Assembly (NCBI RefSeq): GCF_000374025.1
Contig: NZ_KB893172.1
Location: 554,879 to 618,878, forward strand
Source: Spirosoma panaciterrae DSM 21099
GTDB lineage: Bacteria > Bacteroidota > Bacteroidia > Cytophagales > Spirosomataceae
Reading direction: 5' to 3'
Length of the DNA: 64,000 bases
Shown here: piece by piece, positions 1 through 9,273 of the stretch
Layout: each line of letters opens with the position of its first letter
How positions within the stretch are numbered: the first letter of the stretch is position 1
The notes under the pieces: model-generated
What the model was told of the DNA's origin: nothing
Databases searched by the model: none
Seen by the model: only the letters and a program-made list of their open reading frames with translations
Made by a program: the position numbers and the translations under genes

Positions 1-393
1 CTGATGCTGGCCGAAGCTAATATGCGATTAGGCAATATCGAAGCTGGATTAGGCTATGTCGACGCGGTAAGAGCCTATCAGGGGGCTGGTGTAGCTCCGG
101 TGGCAGGTACAGGATTAACCCTGTCAAAAGCACTTACCGAACTGACTAAAGAGCGTAGAACGGCCCTGTTCAGCCGAGGATTGGCGTATTACGATAGTCG
201 TCGTTGGGGCTGGACCTATGATATTTCAGCTGGCGGTGGAAGCTACGGAAATACGATCGTAACAACAGCAGGGGTCGTTAACAAGAATGTGACGATCAAC
301 TATAACTTCATGGATTACTGGGATGTACCGGCTGATGAGTCCGTGTTAAATCCGTCGACATCAGGGGTTGCTACCAAAAACCCGAATTATTAG
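1..393 (+). CDS. SusD/RagB-family outer-membrane lipoprotein, C-terminal part
   Basis: The reading frame is open from the first base, so the 5' part lies outside the window. The visible 131 codons match the C-terminal third of SusD-like glycan-binding lipoproteins: a DAVRAYQGAG helix, an ERR segment, a YDSRRWGW stretch and a closing NYNFMDYWDVP motif. The same blocks occur in the complete SusD at 4227-5882 (DAVRKYQGAG, YDARRWG, NYNFLDYWDVP), so the two are close paralogues and the locus is a tandem SusC/SusD duplication. In the family it sits on the outer face of the outer membrane and passes oligomers to its SusC partner. The substrate cannot be read from the sequence. A strong terminator follows. 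Confidence 0.9.
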   Translation: MMLAEANMRLGNIEAGLGYVDAVRAYQGAGVAPVAGTGLTLSKALTELTKERRTALFSRGLAYYDSRRWGWTYDISAGGGSYGNTIVTTAGVVNKNVTINYNFMDYWDVPADESVLNPSTSGVATKNPNY

Positions 394-413
394 TCGTTGT
401 TCGATTTCCTTGA

Positions 414-453
414 ATAAGCAAAAAGCACCGCCTGAGCGGTGCTTTTTGCTTAT
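414..453 (+). terminator. Rho-independent-type terminator after the partial SusD
   Basis: A perfect 18-bp inverted repeat (arms 414-431 and 436-453) with a 4-base loop. The A-rich left and T-rich right arms make it look bidirectional. It ends the upstream SusCD unit before the next SusC. Confidence 0.9.
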
Positions 454-942
454 ATGGATTTCCTACGTGTGAGTTGAGCATATTTACTTACGCGATAAGT
501 ATGAAGATAAAAACAGTTCGGGATTTCAAAATTGAGCCTATTTCTATAGTGTATGAAAAATACATGTATAGTGACATGGCTAATAATCACTTGACGTCCA
601 GCCCTATTTTTGACCGTTTATGGAAAAAAAACTAGGTAGATGCAACATACTATACCAATAAAACGTCTTTAAATCTTGTGTTTTTATATTTGTACTATTT
701 TTATATAAACAAAAGTGTCAATTGGTTAAGGTATTAAATATATTATTTTATAAAATTAGATTATAGACTATTTTTTGGTTTTATATACTGGTATTATTCG
801 ATATTTTCGGAATAATATTTTGAAATACTTGTTTTATTGTCAAATAAAATTCTACATAAATGTATTCGTGAATTTGTATTATTTCTTTTTGATGTTAGTT
901 TTGTCAATAGTAAAAAATGGTTTCACCTAACATCTAACGTAC
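454..942. other. AT-rich intergenic region upstream of SusC
   Basis: No gene is visible in these 489 bases, which are strongly AT-rich (12 of 60 G+C in 661-720). The only clear signals are the promoter at 873-903 and a block at 600-627 (AGCCCTAT, then TTGAC, then GGAAA) that resembles a block at 5991-6016 upstream of the second SusC. The length and composition suggest a regulatory leader, but no riboswitch was recognised. Confidence 0.6.
873..903 (+). promoter_or_regulatory. Bacteroidota-type promoter for the SusC at 943
   Basis: The -33 element TTTG is at 873-876 and the -7 element TAGTTTTG (consensus TAnnTTTG) at 896-903, with a 19-base spacer. This is a full match to the published Bacteroidota consensus. 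The start codon is 40 bases downstream. Confidence 0.75.
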
Positions 943-3900
943 ATGAGTAAATTTCTATGCTTGAGTTTCCTTCTGGTAAGCTCGCTCTGGTCCACGGTAT
1001 GGGCACAGGATAGGCGTATTACGGGTAAGGTCACATCAGCCGAAGATGGCTTACCGTTGCCAGGAGTTTCGGTTGTTGTAAAAGGCACCACAAAGGGGGC
1101 TACAACCGATGCAGCGGGTATGTATAGCCTTGACGTTGCCGGCACCAGGGCTATAACCCTCGTTTTTAGCTTTGTGGGCGTTACCACACAGGAAGTAGCT
1201 GTCGGTAACGAGTCGGTCGTCGATGTTAAGCTGGTATCGGACAACCGTCAATTGACAGAAGTCGTCGTAACCGGGGTCGGAGTCGCTACCGACAAACGCA
1301 AACTGGGGATTTCGGTCGAGTCGATTACGTCGAAGAATCTGCCGCAAACACCAACCGCTTCCATCGATCAGGCACTGGTTGGAAAGATTGCCGGAGCGCA
1401 GATTTCGAGTGGCAATGGTACGCCCGGATCACCCGTCAACATCGTACTGCGCGGTATCAATACCATCAACCGGGGAACAGCCCCCATTCTGCTCATTGAT
1501 GGGGTGCAGGTCGATGCCACGAACTACGATTCGAACGGGAACATCAATAATAACCCAACCGCGTTGCTGAGCAGCATCGATCCCAATACCATCGAGCGGG
1601 TTGAGGTAGTGCAGGGTGCGGCTGCCGCTACCCTCTATGGGGCTCAGGGAGCGAACGGGGTTATTCAGGTATTTACCAAAAAAGGGAAATCGGGTAAACT
1701 AAACATTGATGTGAGTTCGGGCATTACCCGGAGCGAATACCTGAACGTAGGCGGGGTAGCAAAAGCGCAGTACAACGGTTTTATCGTTGATGGCAGCAAC
1801 AACGTGATCGGTACGTCGGGCAAGCCACTTGAGTTCAATCCGAATACGTTGGTTTACAGCGAGAATGTGCAGTACAATCCGCTCGATGTGAACAATAAGG
1901 CCGATAAACCTTATACAGCTAATTTGAAGTATCAGGACCATTATGCCTACTTCTTCCGCCCGTCAAATACATATAATAACAGCATTGCGCTGACAGGGGG
2001 AACCGATAAAGTCGATTTTGCCATATCCGCTTCGAATAACCAACAGGAGAGTAATGTCATCAACAACGGAAATTATCAACGTAGTAATCTGATGTCGAAT
2101 ATTGGCCTTCAACTGGCCAAAGGCTTGACATTCAGGACAACTACGCAATTGGTATATACCAGAAGCACAATCAAAACCAACGACCGGCTGATTCTGTACG
2201 CGGTGAACAATGCCCGCCCATTTGCTGATTTTTCGGCACTTGATCCCGACGGTAATCCGGGTATTTATTACGGGGACGCCGTCGGGGTGAACCATAACAA
2301 CCCTAGTTTCTGGCAGAAATACACCGACAATAAGGACAACAAAGTGGATGTAATCCAGAACTTCAATCTGAATTATAATGTCAACAAATTCCTGACGCTG
2401 GATGCAAAGTACGGGATCAACTATTCGAAACAGGAGATTCGGACCACCTACGCCAACCAGACCAAAAACCGGAACGTGATTGCGCTGAACAACAACTATT
2501 ACCAGAACTATTTTGGTACCGATCCTTCGGGCGAGATTGATAACAACAGCCTGACCACTACGTATCAGAATTTCCTGGCCAGTGCGTATATCAACACCGA
2601 TTTCCAGAATGATTTTGGTTCGAAACTGCCGATTCGCACCTCTACGCAACTGTCGTTCGACTACCGCAACCGGAACTTCAAGCAGTTCTATACCTATACA
2701 CTGGGTTTGCCGACCTATGACCCTTTCACAGCGGCTCAATCGGCGGTGTTCCGGGTACCGGGCGTAAAAGCCCCATCGGCCGGACGGGCTGGTTTACCGG
2801 CTGGTGGTGATTATACCGAGCCGTTTATCACCTACGGGTATGTAGTCAACCAGCGGATCGACTTTGGGGATCTGGCTGGTATTTCGGGTGGTTTCCGTAC
2901 CGACTATTCTTCGGCTTTTGGTAGTGGTTCCAAACCGTTTACGTTTCCACGGGGCGATGCATATTTCCGTATTTCGGCTTTGAAATTCTGGGAAAACAGC
3001 TCAGTGGCCGGTTTCTTCCCCGAATTGAAGCTGCGGGCTGCCTACGGTCAGGCTGGTATTCAGCCAAAACCTTTTGATCGCTATCTGGTCCTGAACACCC
3101 AGACGCTGGGTTCATCGAACTCCTTCTATACGCCAGCCAGCCAGCCGAATCCGGCCCTGGATGTAGAGGTGTCGTCGGAACTTGAAATTGGTGCCGATTT
3201 AGCCCTGACACCGTCGAAAACGTCAAACTGGCTGAGCAGTGTTCGGTTGTCGGCCACCTACTGGAAACGTTCTACCGACAATGCTATCTTCGATGTAAGC
3301 GGTATTCCATCGGCGGGTATCAACTCGATCAAAGACAATGCCTTCTCGCTGGGGTCAAACGGTTTCCAGGCTTCGTTGAATACGACCATTCTGCGGACAA
3401 AAGATTTCACCTGGAACCTGACAACAAACTTTGGTAAACAAACCTCGCAGATTACGGCGGTTAAGAACAATGCCGAAGTGGTCGTATTGTCGAGTGCAGG
3501 TAGCTCAAATTACGTGCTGAAAGCGGGTGAAAAAATTGGTCAGCTATACGGCTATATCACCACGCATTCACTGGATCAGCTAGCCCCCGACGGTACGCCC
3601 CTCATTCCGGCCGACCAGCAGTCGCAGTATACGGTAGCGAGCAATGGCATCGTAGTGAGCAAAGCGACTAAACAGCCTTTCTTTTCGGCCAATAAGTACA
3701 GCTTTGGTGACCCCAATCCGAAGTTCAATATGTCGTTTATCAACGAGTTTACGTTCAAGAACTTCCTGACCTTCGGCTTCCAGTTCGATTGGGTGAATGG
3801 CAGCCACATCTACAACCAAACCAAGGAATGGATGTATCGCGACGGTATCCATGCCGATTATGCGAACCCCATCACAATTGATGGAAATACAGGAGCCTGG

Positions 3901-4215
3901 ACGGCTTTCTATCGGGGCGTTTACGCGCAACGGCAGGCCAATGGCACAAAAGATTATTTCTATGAGGACGCTTCGTTTGTGCGGCTGCGTAACGTACAGG
4001 TTGGTTTCGACCTGAGCAAAGTGGTGAATGTACCTGTACTGCGCCGGGCCCAGTTGGTATTCTCAGGCCGAAACCTGCTGACTTTCACGAAGTATACCGG
4101 CTTCGACCCGGAAATCAGTTCGGGTACAGGTAGTTCGGCCTGGGATCGTGGTACTGACCACAACACCATGCCCAACCTACGTTCATACCAGGCTACGCTC
4201 AACATCGGACTCTAA
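943..4215 (+). CDS. SusC/RagA-family TonB-dependent outer-membrane transporter
   Basis: 1090 residues. A signal peptide of about 21 residues (cleavage after TVWA) is followed by a carboxypeptidase-D-like regulatory domain (about 25-100, with GVSVVVKGTTKGATTD), the linker TEVVVTGVGV near 105-115, a TonB plug (about 115-245, with LLIDGVQVD and a GANGVIQVFTKKG end) and a beta-barrel to the C-terminus. The family imports oligosaccharides or peptides across the outer membrane, powered by TonB-ExbBD, with a SusD lid. The partner SusD starts 11 bases downstream, so they are co-transcribed. Length and domain order are normal. The substrate is unknown. The ATG is preceded by a consensus promoter. Confidence 0.95.
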   Translation: MSKFLCLSFLLVSSLWSTVWAQDRRITGKVTSAEDGLPLPGVSVVVKGTTKGATTDAAGMYSLDVAGTRAITLVFSFVGVTTQEVAVGNESVVDVKLVSDNRQLTEVVVTGVGVATDKRKLGISVESITSKNLPQTPTASIDQALVGKIAGAQISSGNGTPGSPVNIVLRGINTINRGTAPILLIDGVQVDATNYDSNGNINNNPTALLSSIDPNTIERVEVVQGAAAATLYGAQGANGVIQVFTKKGKSGKLNIDVSSGITRSEYLNVGGVAKAQYNGFIVDGSNNVIGTSGKPLEFNPNTLVYSENVQYNPLDVNNKADKPYTANLKYQDHYAYFFRPSNTYNNSIALTGGTDKVDFAISASNNQQESNVINNGNYQRSNLMSNIGLQLAKGLTFRTTTQLVYTRSTIKTNDRLILYAVNNARPFADFSALDPDGNPGIYYGDAVGVNHNNPSFWQKYTDNKDNKVDVIQNFNLNYNVNKFLTLDAKYGINYSKQEIRTTYANQTKNRNVIALNNNYYQNYFGTDPSGEIDNNSLTTTYQNFLASAYINTDFQNDFGSKLPIRTSTQLSFDYRNRNFKQFYTYTLGLPTYDPFTAAQSAVFRVPGVKAPSAGRAGLPAGGDYTEPFITYGYVVNQRIDFGDLAGISGGFRTDYSSAFGSGSKPFTFPRGDAYFRISALKFWENSSVAGFFPELKLRAAYGQAGIQPKPFDRYLVLNTQTLGSSNSFYTPASQPNPALDVEVSSELEIGADLALTPSKTSNWLSSVRLSATYWKRSTDNAIFDVSGIPSAGINSIKDNAFSLGSNGFQASLNTTILRTKDFTWNLTTNFGKQTSQITAVKNNAEVVVLSSAGSSNYVLKAGEKIGQLYGYITTHSLDQLAPDGTPLIPADQQSQYTVASNGIVVSKATKQPFFSANKYSFGDPNPKFNMSFINEFTFKNFLTFGFQFDWVNGSHIYNQTKEWMYRDGIHADYANPITIDGNTGAWTAFYRGVYAQRQANGTKDYFYEDASFVRLRNVQVGFDLSKVVNVPVLRRAQLVFSGRNLLTFTKYTGFDPEISSGTGSSAWDRGTDHNTMPNLRSYQATLNIGL

Positions 4216-4226
4216 CCTCACTCTTC

Positions 4227-5882
4227 ATGAACTTATCAATGAAAAAAATACATATTCTAGCGGCTGCGCTGGTGCTGGGCTTTGCGACTTCCTGTAAAGA
4301 CCAGTTGGACGTAAAGAACCCCAACCAGCCAACTGTAAGCAGTGCCAATACCGAGTCGGGGATTATCAACTTCGCGCAGGGAGCAGCTTACATCAACGGA
4401 TTTAAGGAAATCAAAACGGACCTATACGATGGGGTTCCGGGCTACTTCTGGTCGGGGGCAATGGGATTTCATGATCTCATGGGCGACATCATTGGTGAAG
4501 AAGCAGCCAACCAGTTCGGTAATCAGATTGGGGCACCCGATTATGTGATTCTGGACGATGGCTCTAAAGTCGTAAATCCCAATGCGCCGAATACGCAATG
4601 GGCATTGATCCGTCAGGTCAATGTCAACTCCAATCAGGGGTCGAACCCGTTGTTTCATGAGTGGTGGTACATGTATTCGCTCAATAGCCAGATGAACAAA
4701 GTATTGGCGTTGTCGGAGCAGGTCTCATTTACAGGAGATGCCAAAGCCAAGAAAGCTACGATTCAGGCCTGGGCCTACTGGTGGAAAGGTTTTGCGTATT
4801 CGCACATAGGGTCCATCTATTATGCGGGTATCATCAACAGCGATGCGAATGGTACGAACAACAACTATGTAGCGAAGGAAAAGATTATCGAGGAGGCCAA
4901 CGCCAATCTGGATAAGGCCGCTGCTCTGTTACCTGCCGCTTCAACGGATTATACCGCGATCATGTCGCAGTTGATCCCTCCGTTCAATCAGGTAGGAAAG
5001 GGGGGCGTACCTACTCCCGACATGTGGAAACGCAACATCAATACCCTGAAGGCCCGTAACCTGCTGGTCAATACAACCGTCAAGGCAATGACGGCTGCTC
5101 AGTGGGGCCAAATTCTGACGCTGGCAACCGATGGGATCACTGCTTCGGACAACGTCTTTACGGGGCGCTCGAACCAGAATGGGGACTTCCTGTCGCCAAC
5201 CGCCGGGACGGTAGCCGCTAAAGCAACAGGCGACCCATCGGGGGGCGCTACGTATAAGATCTCGGAGCGACTGATTCAGGATTTCAAAACGGGCGACCAG
5301 CGACTGGCGAATAACTTCACCCAACGCGCTACGCCCTGGATTGGCGAAAGCAGCCGGGGTAATGCCTTCAATACACGCTGGGCATTGCTGGATGGGGGTA
5401 AAAAGATAGCGGGCGTTTCGACGTTAAGCGATCGGACTCCGGGTGCTACCGAGTTATACCTGGCAGGCAGTTACGAAGAAAACGAACTGATGAAAGCGGA
5501 AGCGCTGGTCAACACCGGCAAAATTGAAGATGGGCTAAAATCAATCGATGCCGTTCGGAAGTATCAGGGAGCCGGGTTAGCGGCTGTAGCGGGTACCGGG
5601 CTTTCACTCGATCAGGCGAAGGAAGAACTTCGTCGTGAGCGTCGGGTGGGGCTGGCATTCCGGAACCTGTCTTTCTATGATGCGCGCCGTTGGGGAGTTA
5701 TCGACGATGTAGCGCAGGGCGGTGGCCGAAAAGGGGCTGTCGTTGTGGATAAAGCAGGGAAGGTAAGCACCAATGCCACCATCAACTACAACTTCCTGGA
5801 TTATTGGGACGTACCCGACAATGAGTTGAAATACAATCCGGCGGCATCGGGTAGCGCCCCTACCTCGAATCCGAAAAAGTAA
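4227..5882 (+). CDS. SusD/RagB-family outer-membrane lipoprotein
   Basis: 551 residues, or 547 if translation starts at the in-frame ATG at 4239, which gives the more typical MKKIHIL signal sequence. The lipobox reads GFATSC-K, so the mature protein starts at a lipidated Cys. The C-terminus carries YDARRWG and NYNFLDYWDVP as in the partial paralogue at 1-393. In the family it binds the substrate at the cell surface and forms a hinged lid on SusC, here the product of the gene 11 bases upstream. A terminator follows at 5906, so the operon is SusC-SusD only, with no enzyme attached. Confidence 0.93.
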   Translation: MNLSMKKIHILAAALVLGFATSCKDQLDVKNPNQPTVSSANTESGIINFAQGAAYINGFKEIKTDLYDGVPGYFWSGAMGFHDLMGDIIGEEAANQFGNQIGAPDYVILDDGSKVVNPNAPNTQWALIRQVNVNSNQGSNPLFHEWWYMYSLNSQMNKVLALSEQVSFTGDAKAKKATIQAWAYWWKGFAYSHIGSIYYAGIINSDANGTNNNYVAKEKIIEEANANLDKAAALLPAASTDYTAIMSQLIPPFNQVGKGGVPTPDMWKRNINTLKARNLLVNTTVKAMTAAQWGQILTLATDGITASDNVFTGRSNQNGDFLSPTAGTVAAKATGDPSGGATYKISERLIQDFKTGDQRLANNFTQRATPWIGESSRGNAFNTRWALLDGGKKIAGVSTLSDRTPGATELYLAGSYEENELMKAEALVNTGKIEDGLKSIDAVRKYQGAGLAAVAGTGLSLDQAKEELRRERRVGLAFRNLSFYDARRWGVIDDVAQGGGRKGAVVVDKAGKVSTNATINYNFLDYWDVPDNELKYNPAASGSAPTSNPKK

Positions 5883-5905
5883 ATTAGGTCAGTTGCTATA
5901 CTTTG

Positions 5906-5941
5906 TAAGGCTCTATGTCGTTGATGTAGAGCCTTATTTTT
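5906..5941 (+). terminator. Terminator after the first complete SusCD pair
   Basis: A 10-bp perfect stem (arms 5906-5915 and 5927-5936) with an 11-base loop, followed by a run of T (5937-5941). Confidence 0.85.
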
Positions 5942-6206
5942 AGTTAGCCATTCGGACGCCTGATTAAACTTGTATGAAATTGCATCGGATAGCCCTATAT
6001 TGACGTATAGGAAATGGGTGCATAAAAAATAAGCTTTATCGATGGCGAGCTAAGGAAAATAGGGCTGTAGGCTACTCTATCAGTAGATTTATACGATGCC
6101 GGTGATTTTTTCGTTTAAAAAATTGTAGCTTGATGCGCTCATTAGTAAATCGTTTTTCAGATTAAGCGTGTAACCCCAAAAAGCATTTACTTGGTATAAC
6201 CTATAC
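5942..6206. other. Intergenic leader of the second SusCD operon
   Basis: No gene is seen. The block from 5991 (AGCCCTAT, TTGAC, GTATAGGAAA) resembles one at 600-627 upstream of the first SusC. A near -7 element, TAGATTTA, lies at about 6083-6090 but has no convincing -33 partner, so no promoter is called. Confidence 0.45.
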
Positions 6207-9200
6207 ATGAGAAATTTTTATCGTGTTATTAGCTGGTCGGCTTTGCTGATCATGCTGCCGGGCTATCTGCTGGCCCAGGCTCAACGTATAACAGGGAGAG
6301 TAACCTCAGCACAGGATGGGCAAACGTTGCCTGGAGTCAATGTAGTTGTCAAAGGAACTACCATAGGGGCTACGACTGATGCCAACGGAAATTACAGCAT
6401 CGTGGTTCCTGGACCGGGGGCGGTATTGGTGCTGACATCGATCGGGCTGAACTCTCAGGAAGTTCCGGTAAATAATCGAACGGTTGTCAACATTGTCATG
6501 CAGGAGGCTATTAACGAGCTTACTCAGGTCGTTGTAACTGGTTATAACACCACGCAGCGTAAGGACATTACAGGTTCCATTGCATCGGTTTCACCTGATC
6601 GATTTAAAAATATTCCTGTTACAGGCGTAGATCAAGCCCTCCAGGGACAGGCTGCTGGTGTGTTGGTTCAACAGTCGTCTGGTACGCCAGGTGGAGGGCT
6701 CATGGTTCGGATTAGAGGAAACACATCTATTTCGGCTGGTAACCGCCCGTTGTATATTGTTGATGGTATTCAGGTCCAGAATAGTGCCCTAACAAGCGGG
6801 TATGGTGGTCAGAATGATAATGCGCTGGCACTGTTAAATCCTGGCGACATCGAATCTATTCAGGTGCTGAAAGATGCATCGGCTAAAGCTATTTATGGAT
6901 CGCGAGCAGCCAATGGTGTTGTCTTAATCACAACGAAACGGGGTAAGGCGAATCAGAAAACCAATATTACGGCTGATGTACAACGAGGAATGACTGATCT
7001 TGTTAAGCGCCCCAATCTGTTAAATGCGTCACAGCTACTGGATTTGCAACGGGAAGCGGTTATTAATGCAGGTCAAGACCCTGATAAGCTCGGATTGATT
7101 AAAGGAGTAACCGACGGTATCAATACGAATTGGCTCGATATGGTGTTGCGGAAAGGAGTATATCAGCAATATCAGGTTTCGGCGCAGGGGGGAAATGAAC
7201 GGACTCGATTCTATATAAGTGGTAATTATCGGGATGAGCAGGGCGTGCTGATTAACAATGGTTTTCAACGAATGAGCGGAACCATGACTATTGACCATAA
7301 TGCTACATCGAAACTATCGTTCGGCACGAATATGACTGTAACACGGTCTCTAAATAGCCGGGTATTGGGCGATAATGCGTTGAATGGGGTTTATTCAGGA
7401 GCCGTTGCCAGTTTACCCTATTATTCACCCTACAATGAACAAGGCCAGCTCTATGGTCCAAGCGATCCTAACTATCCCGGATTCCCCAATTTCAATCCGG
7501 TTGCTGAAGCCTTGCTTCCACGGCAACAGGTGCTGACTATAAAGATGCTGGGTGGTGTTTATGCTGAGTATGAGTTTTTGCAAAATCTACGCTTTCGCTC
7601 CAAGGCTAGCGTTGATTATAATAACATTACTGAGAATTTATTTTATCCTTCTACTACCTCCACGGGCGGAGCTATCCCTAGCCTTGGCCAGCAGGGATAT
7701 GGTGAATATAATACCAACTTAGCGGCTACCTTCACCAGTACCAATACAATAACCTACAATACGCTTATCAATGAAAAACATAGACTGAGTGCCTTAGGGG
7801 GAGTCGAAATTATGAAACAGACAAACCGCACCAGTTTTGTTGATGGTAAGAATTTCCCTAGAGATGAATTTACGTATATTACGTCTGCCCAGGTTGTTGA
7901 TGCAGGAAGTTCTTACTTAGTTAATAATGGTCTTTTTTCTGGGTTTGGGGAAGTTAAATACGACTATAAAGAAAAATACCTGGTAACAGCAACTGGACGG
8001 TACGATGGATCGTCGCGATTCGGACAAAACCGGCAGTTTGGTTTTTTCCCCTCAGGATCGGTAGCCTGGCGACTTTCTGAAGAAGAATTTCTGTCGAAAT
8101 ACAGTTTCCTAAGTGATTTGAAACTCCGCGCCAGTTATGGTTTTACTGGTAACGAACAGATCGGTAACTTTTTATATCTAGGGACATGGGGTGCTACTTC
8201 GTATAGTGGCTCCTCAGGTTTAGGACCATCCCGATTGTCAAATCCTAATCTGCAATGGGAGCGAACCCGTGAAGCCAACGTTGGACTTGATGCTTCATTC
8301 TTTAATGGTCGGTTAAATGCTACCGTAGAAGTATACGACAATCTGACGGATAAACTATTATTCAATCAACCCATTCCACTAACCTCTGGGTTTGGTTCTT
8401 TCCAGGGCAATGTTGGTAAAATGTCAAACCGTGGTATTGAACTGACCCTCTCATCCGTCAATATCGATCAGAAAGGGCTGCGCTGGAGTACTGATTTGAA
8501 TCTGTCCAGAAACGAAAATAAAGTGGTTGAACTGGTGTCGGATCAGCCTATTTATGCTGGTTTTCAGGCTAGTGGTACACCCGGTACAAACATCGTTTTG
8601 CCAGGTCAGCCACTGGGGTCTTACTGGGGATTGAAATTTCTGGGGGTTGATCCTGGTACTGGGAATGCGATCTATGATGATAAAAATGGTGATGGACGAA
8701 TCACACCAGACGATGCTCAGTTAATTGGAAATGCGCAACCTAAACTTTACGGTGGACTAACAAACCGGTTTACTTACAAAGGATTCGAGCTAAGTGTGTT
8801 CTTTCAGTTCTCTTATGGTAACCGTGTCGTAAATCTGACAAAACAGGGGTTAGTCAATTCTGGTAGTTCGATTCTGACTAATCAAAGCACTGATGCGCTA
8901 AAACGATGGCAAAAAGAGGGTGACATTACCAGTGTGCCGCGCTACATTTATCAGAATACATATAATGACTATTTCAGTAGCCGCTTTGTGGAAGATGGTT
9001 CGTATTTACGGTTGAAGAACGTATCACTTGGCTATAATCTTCCTAAAATCTGGGTAAATAAAGTAAAATTAGCCAATGTACGCATATACACTTCGGCAAC
9101 AAACCTCTGGACGTATACAAAGTATTCAGGCTCTGATCCGGAAGTGAGCGCTATCGATGGGTCAACAGCTGGACAGGGAATTGATCTGAATACGTTACCA

Positions 9201-9242
9201 CAGGTAAAGAATATGATGGCAGGCTTAACTGTAACGTTTTAA
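6207..9242 (+). CDS. SusC/RagA-family TonB-dependent outer-membrane transporter
   Basis: 1011 residues. A signal peptide (cleavage near LLAQ-AQRI, about residue 23) is followed by a carboxypeptidase-like domain (GVNVVVKGTTIGATTD), a plug (GYNTTQRKDITGSI; LYIVDGIQV; SRAANGVVLITTKRG) and a beta-barrel. It is the first gene of a five-gene unit running to 14382, followed after 31 bases by its SusD. It is a different subfamily from the SusC at 943. Its DNA is visibly more AT-rich than the flanking genes (18 of 60 G+C in 7921-7980 against 34 of 60 in 12721-12780), which suggests separate ancestry for this SusCD pair. Downstream a protease and not a glycosidase is encoded, so a protein- or peptide-derived substrate is plausible, by inference. 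Confidence 0.95.
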   Translation: MRNFYRVISWSALLIMLPGYLLAQAQRITGRVTSAQDGQTLPGVNVVVKGTTIGATTDANGNYSIVVPGPGAVLVLTSIGLNSQEVPVNNRTVVNIVMQEAINELTQVVVTGYNTTQRKDITGSIASVSPDRFKNIPVTGVDQALQGQAAGVLVQQSSGTPGGGLMVRIRGNTSISAGNRPLYIVDGIQVQNSALTSGYGGQNDNALALLNPGDIESIQVLKDASAKAIYGSRAANGVVLITTKRGKANQKTNITADVQRGMTDLVKRPNLLNASQLLDLQREAVINAGQDPDKLGLIKGVTDGINTNWLDMVLRKGVYQQYQVSAQGGNERTRFYISGNYRDEQGVLINNGFQRMSGTMTIDHNATSKLSFGTNMTVTRSLNSRVLGDNALNGVYSGAVASLPYYSPYNEQGQLYGPSDPNYPGFPNFNPVAEALLPRQQVLTIKMLGGVYAEYEFLQNLRFRSKASVDYNNITENLFYPSTTSTGGAIPSLGQQGYGEYNTNLAATFTSTNTITYNTLINEKHRLSALGGVEIMKQTNRTSFVDGKNFPRDEFTYITSAQVVDAGSSYLVNNGLFSGFGEVKYDYKEKYLVTATGRYDGSSRFGQNRQFGFFPSGSVAWRLSEEEFLSKYSFLSDLKLRASYGFTGNEQIGNFLYLGTWGATSYSGSSGLGPSRLSNPNLQWERTREANVGLDASFFNGRLNATVEVYDNLTDKLLFNQPIPLTSGFGSFQGNVGKMSNRGIELTLSSVNIDQKGLRWSTDLNLSRNENKVVELVSDQPIYAGFQASGTPGTNIVLPGQPLGSYWGLKFLGVDPGTGNAIYDDKNGDGRITPDDAQLIGNAQPKLYGGLTNRFTYKGFELSVFFQFSYGNRVVNLTKQGLVNSGSSILTNQSTDALKRWQKEGDITSVPRYIYQNTYNDYFSSRFVEDGSYLRLKNVSLGYNLPKIWVNKVKLANVRIYTSATNLWTYTKYSGSDPEVSAIDGSTAGQGIDLNTLPQVKNMMAGLTVTF

Positions 9243-9273
9243 TTTACTCAATCCGATATTCTTTTTCAGTTAC

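Noticed and set aside
1963..2739. 258-codon antisense frame inside the SusC gene
   Set aside because: It is opposite to a gene with full domain support, and the sequence has no family pattern; it arises from codon bias of the sense strand.
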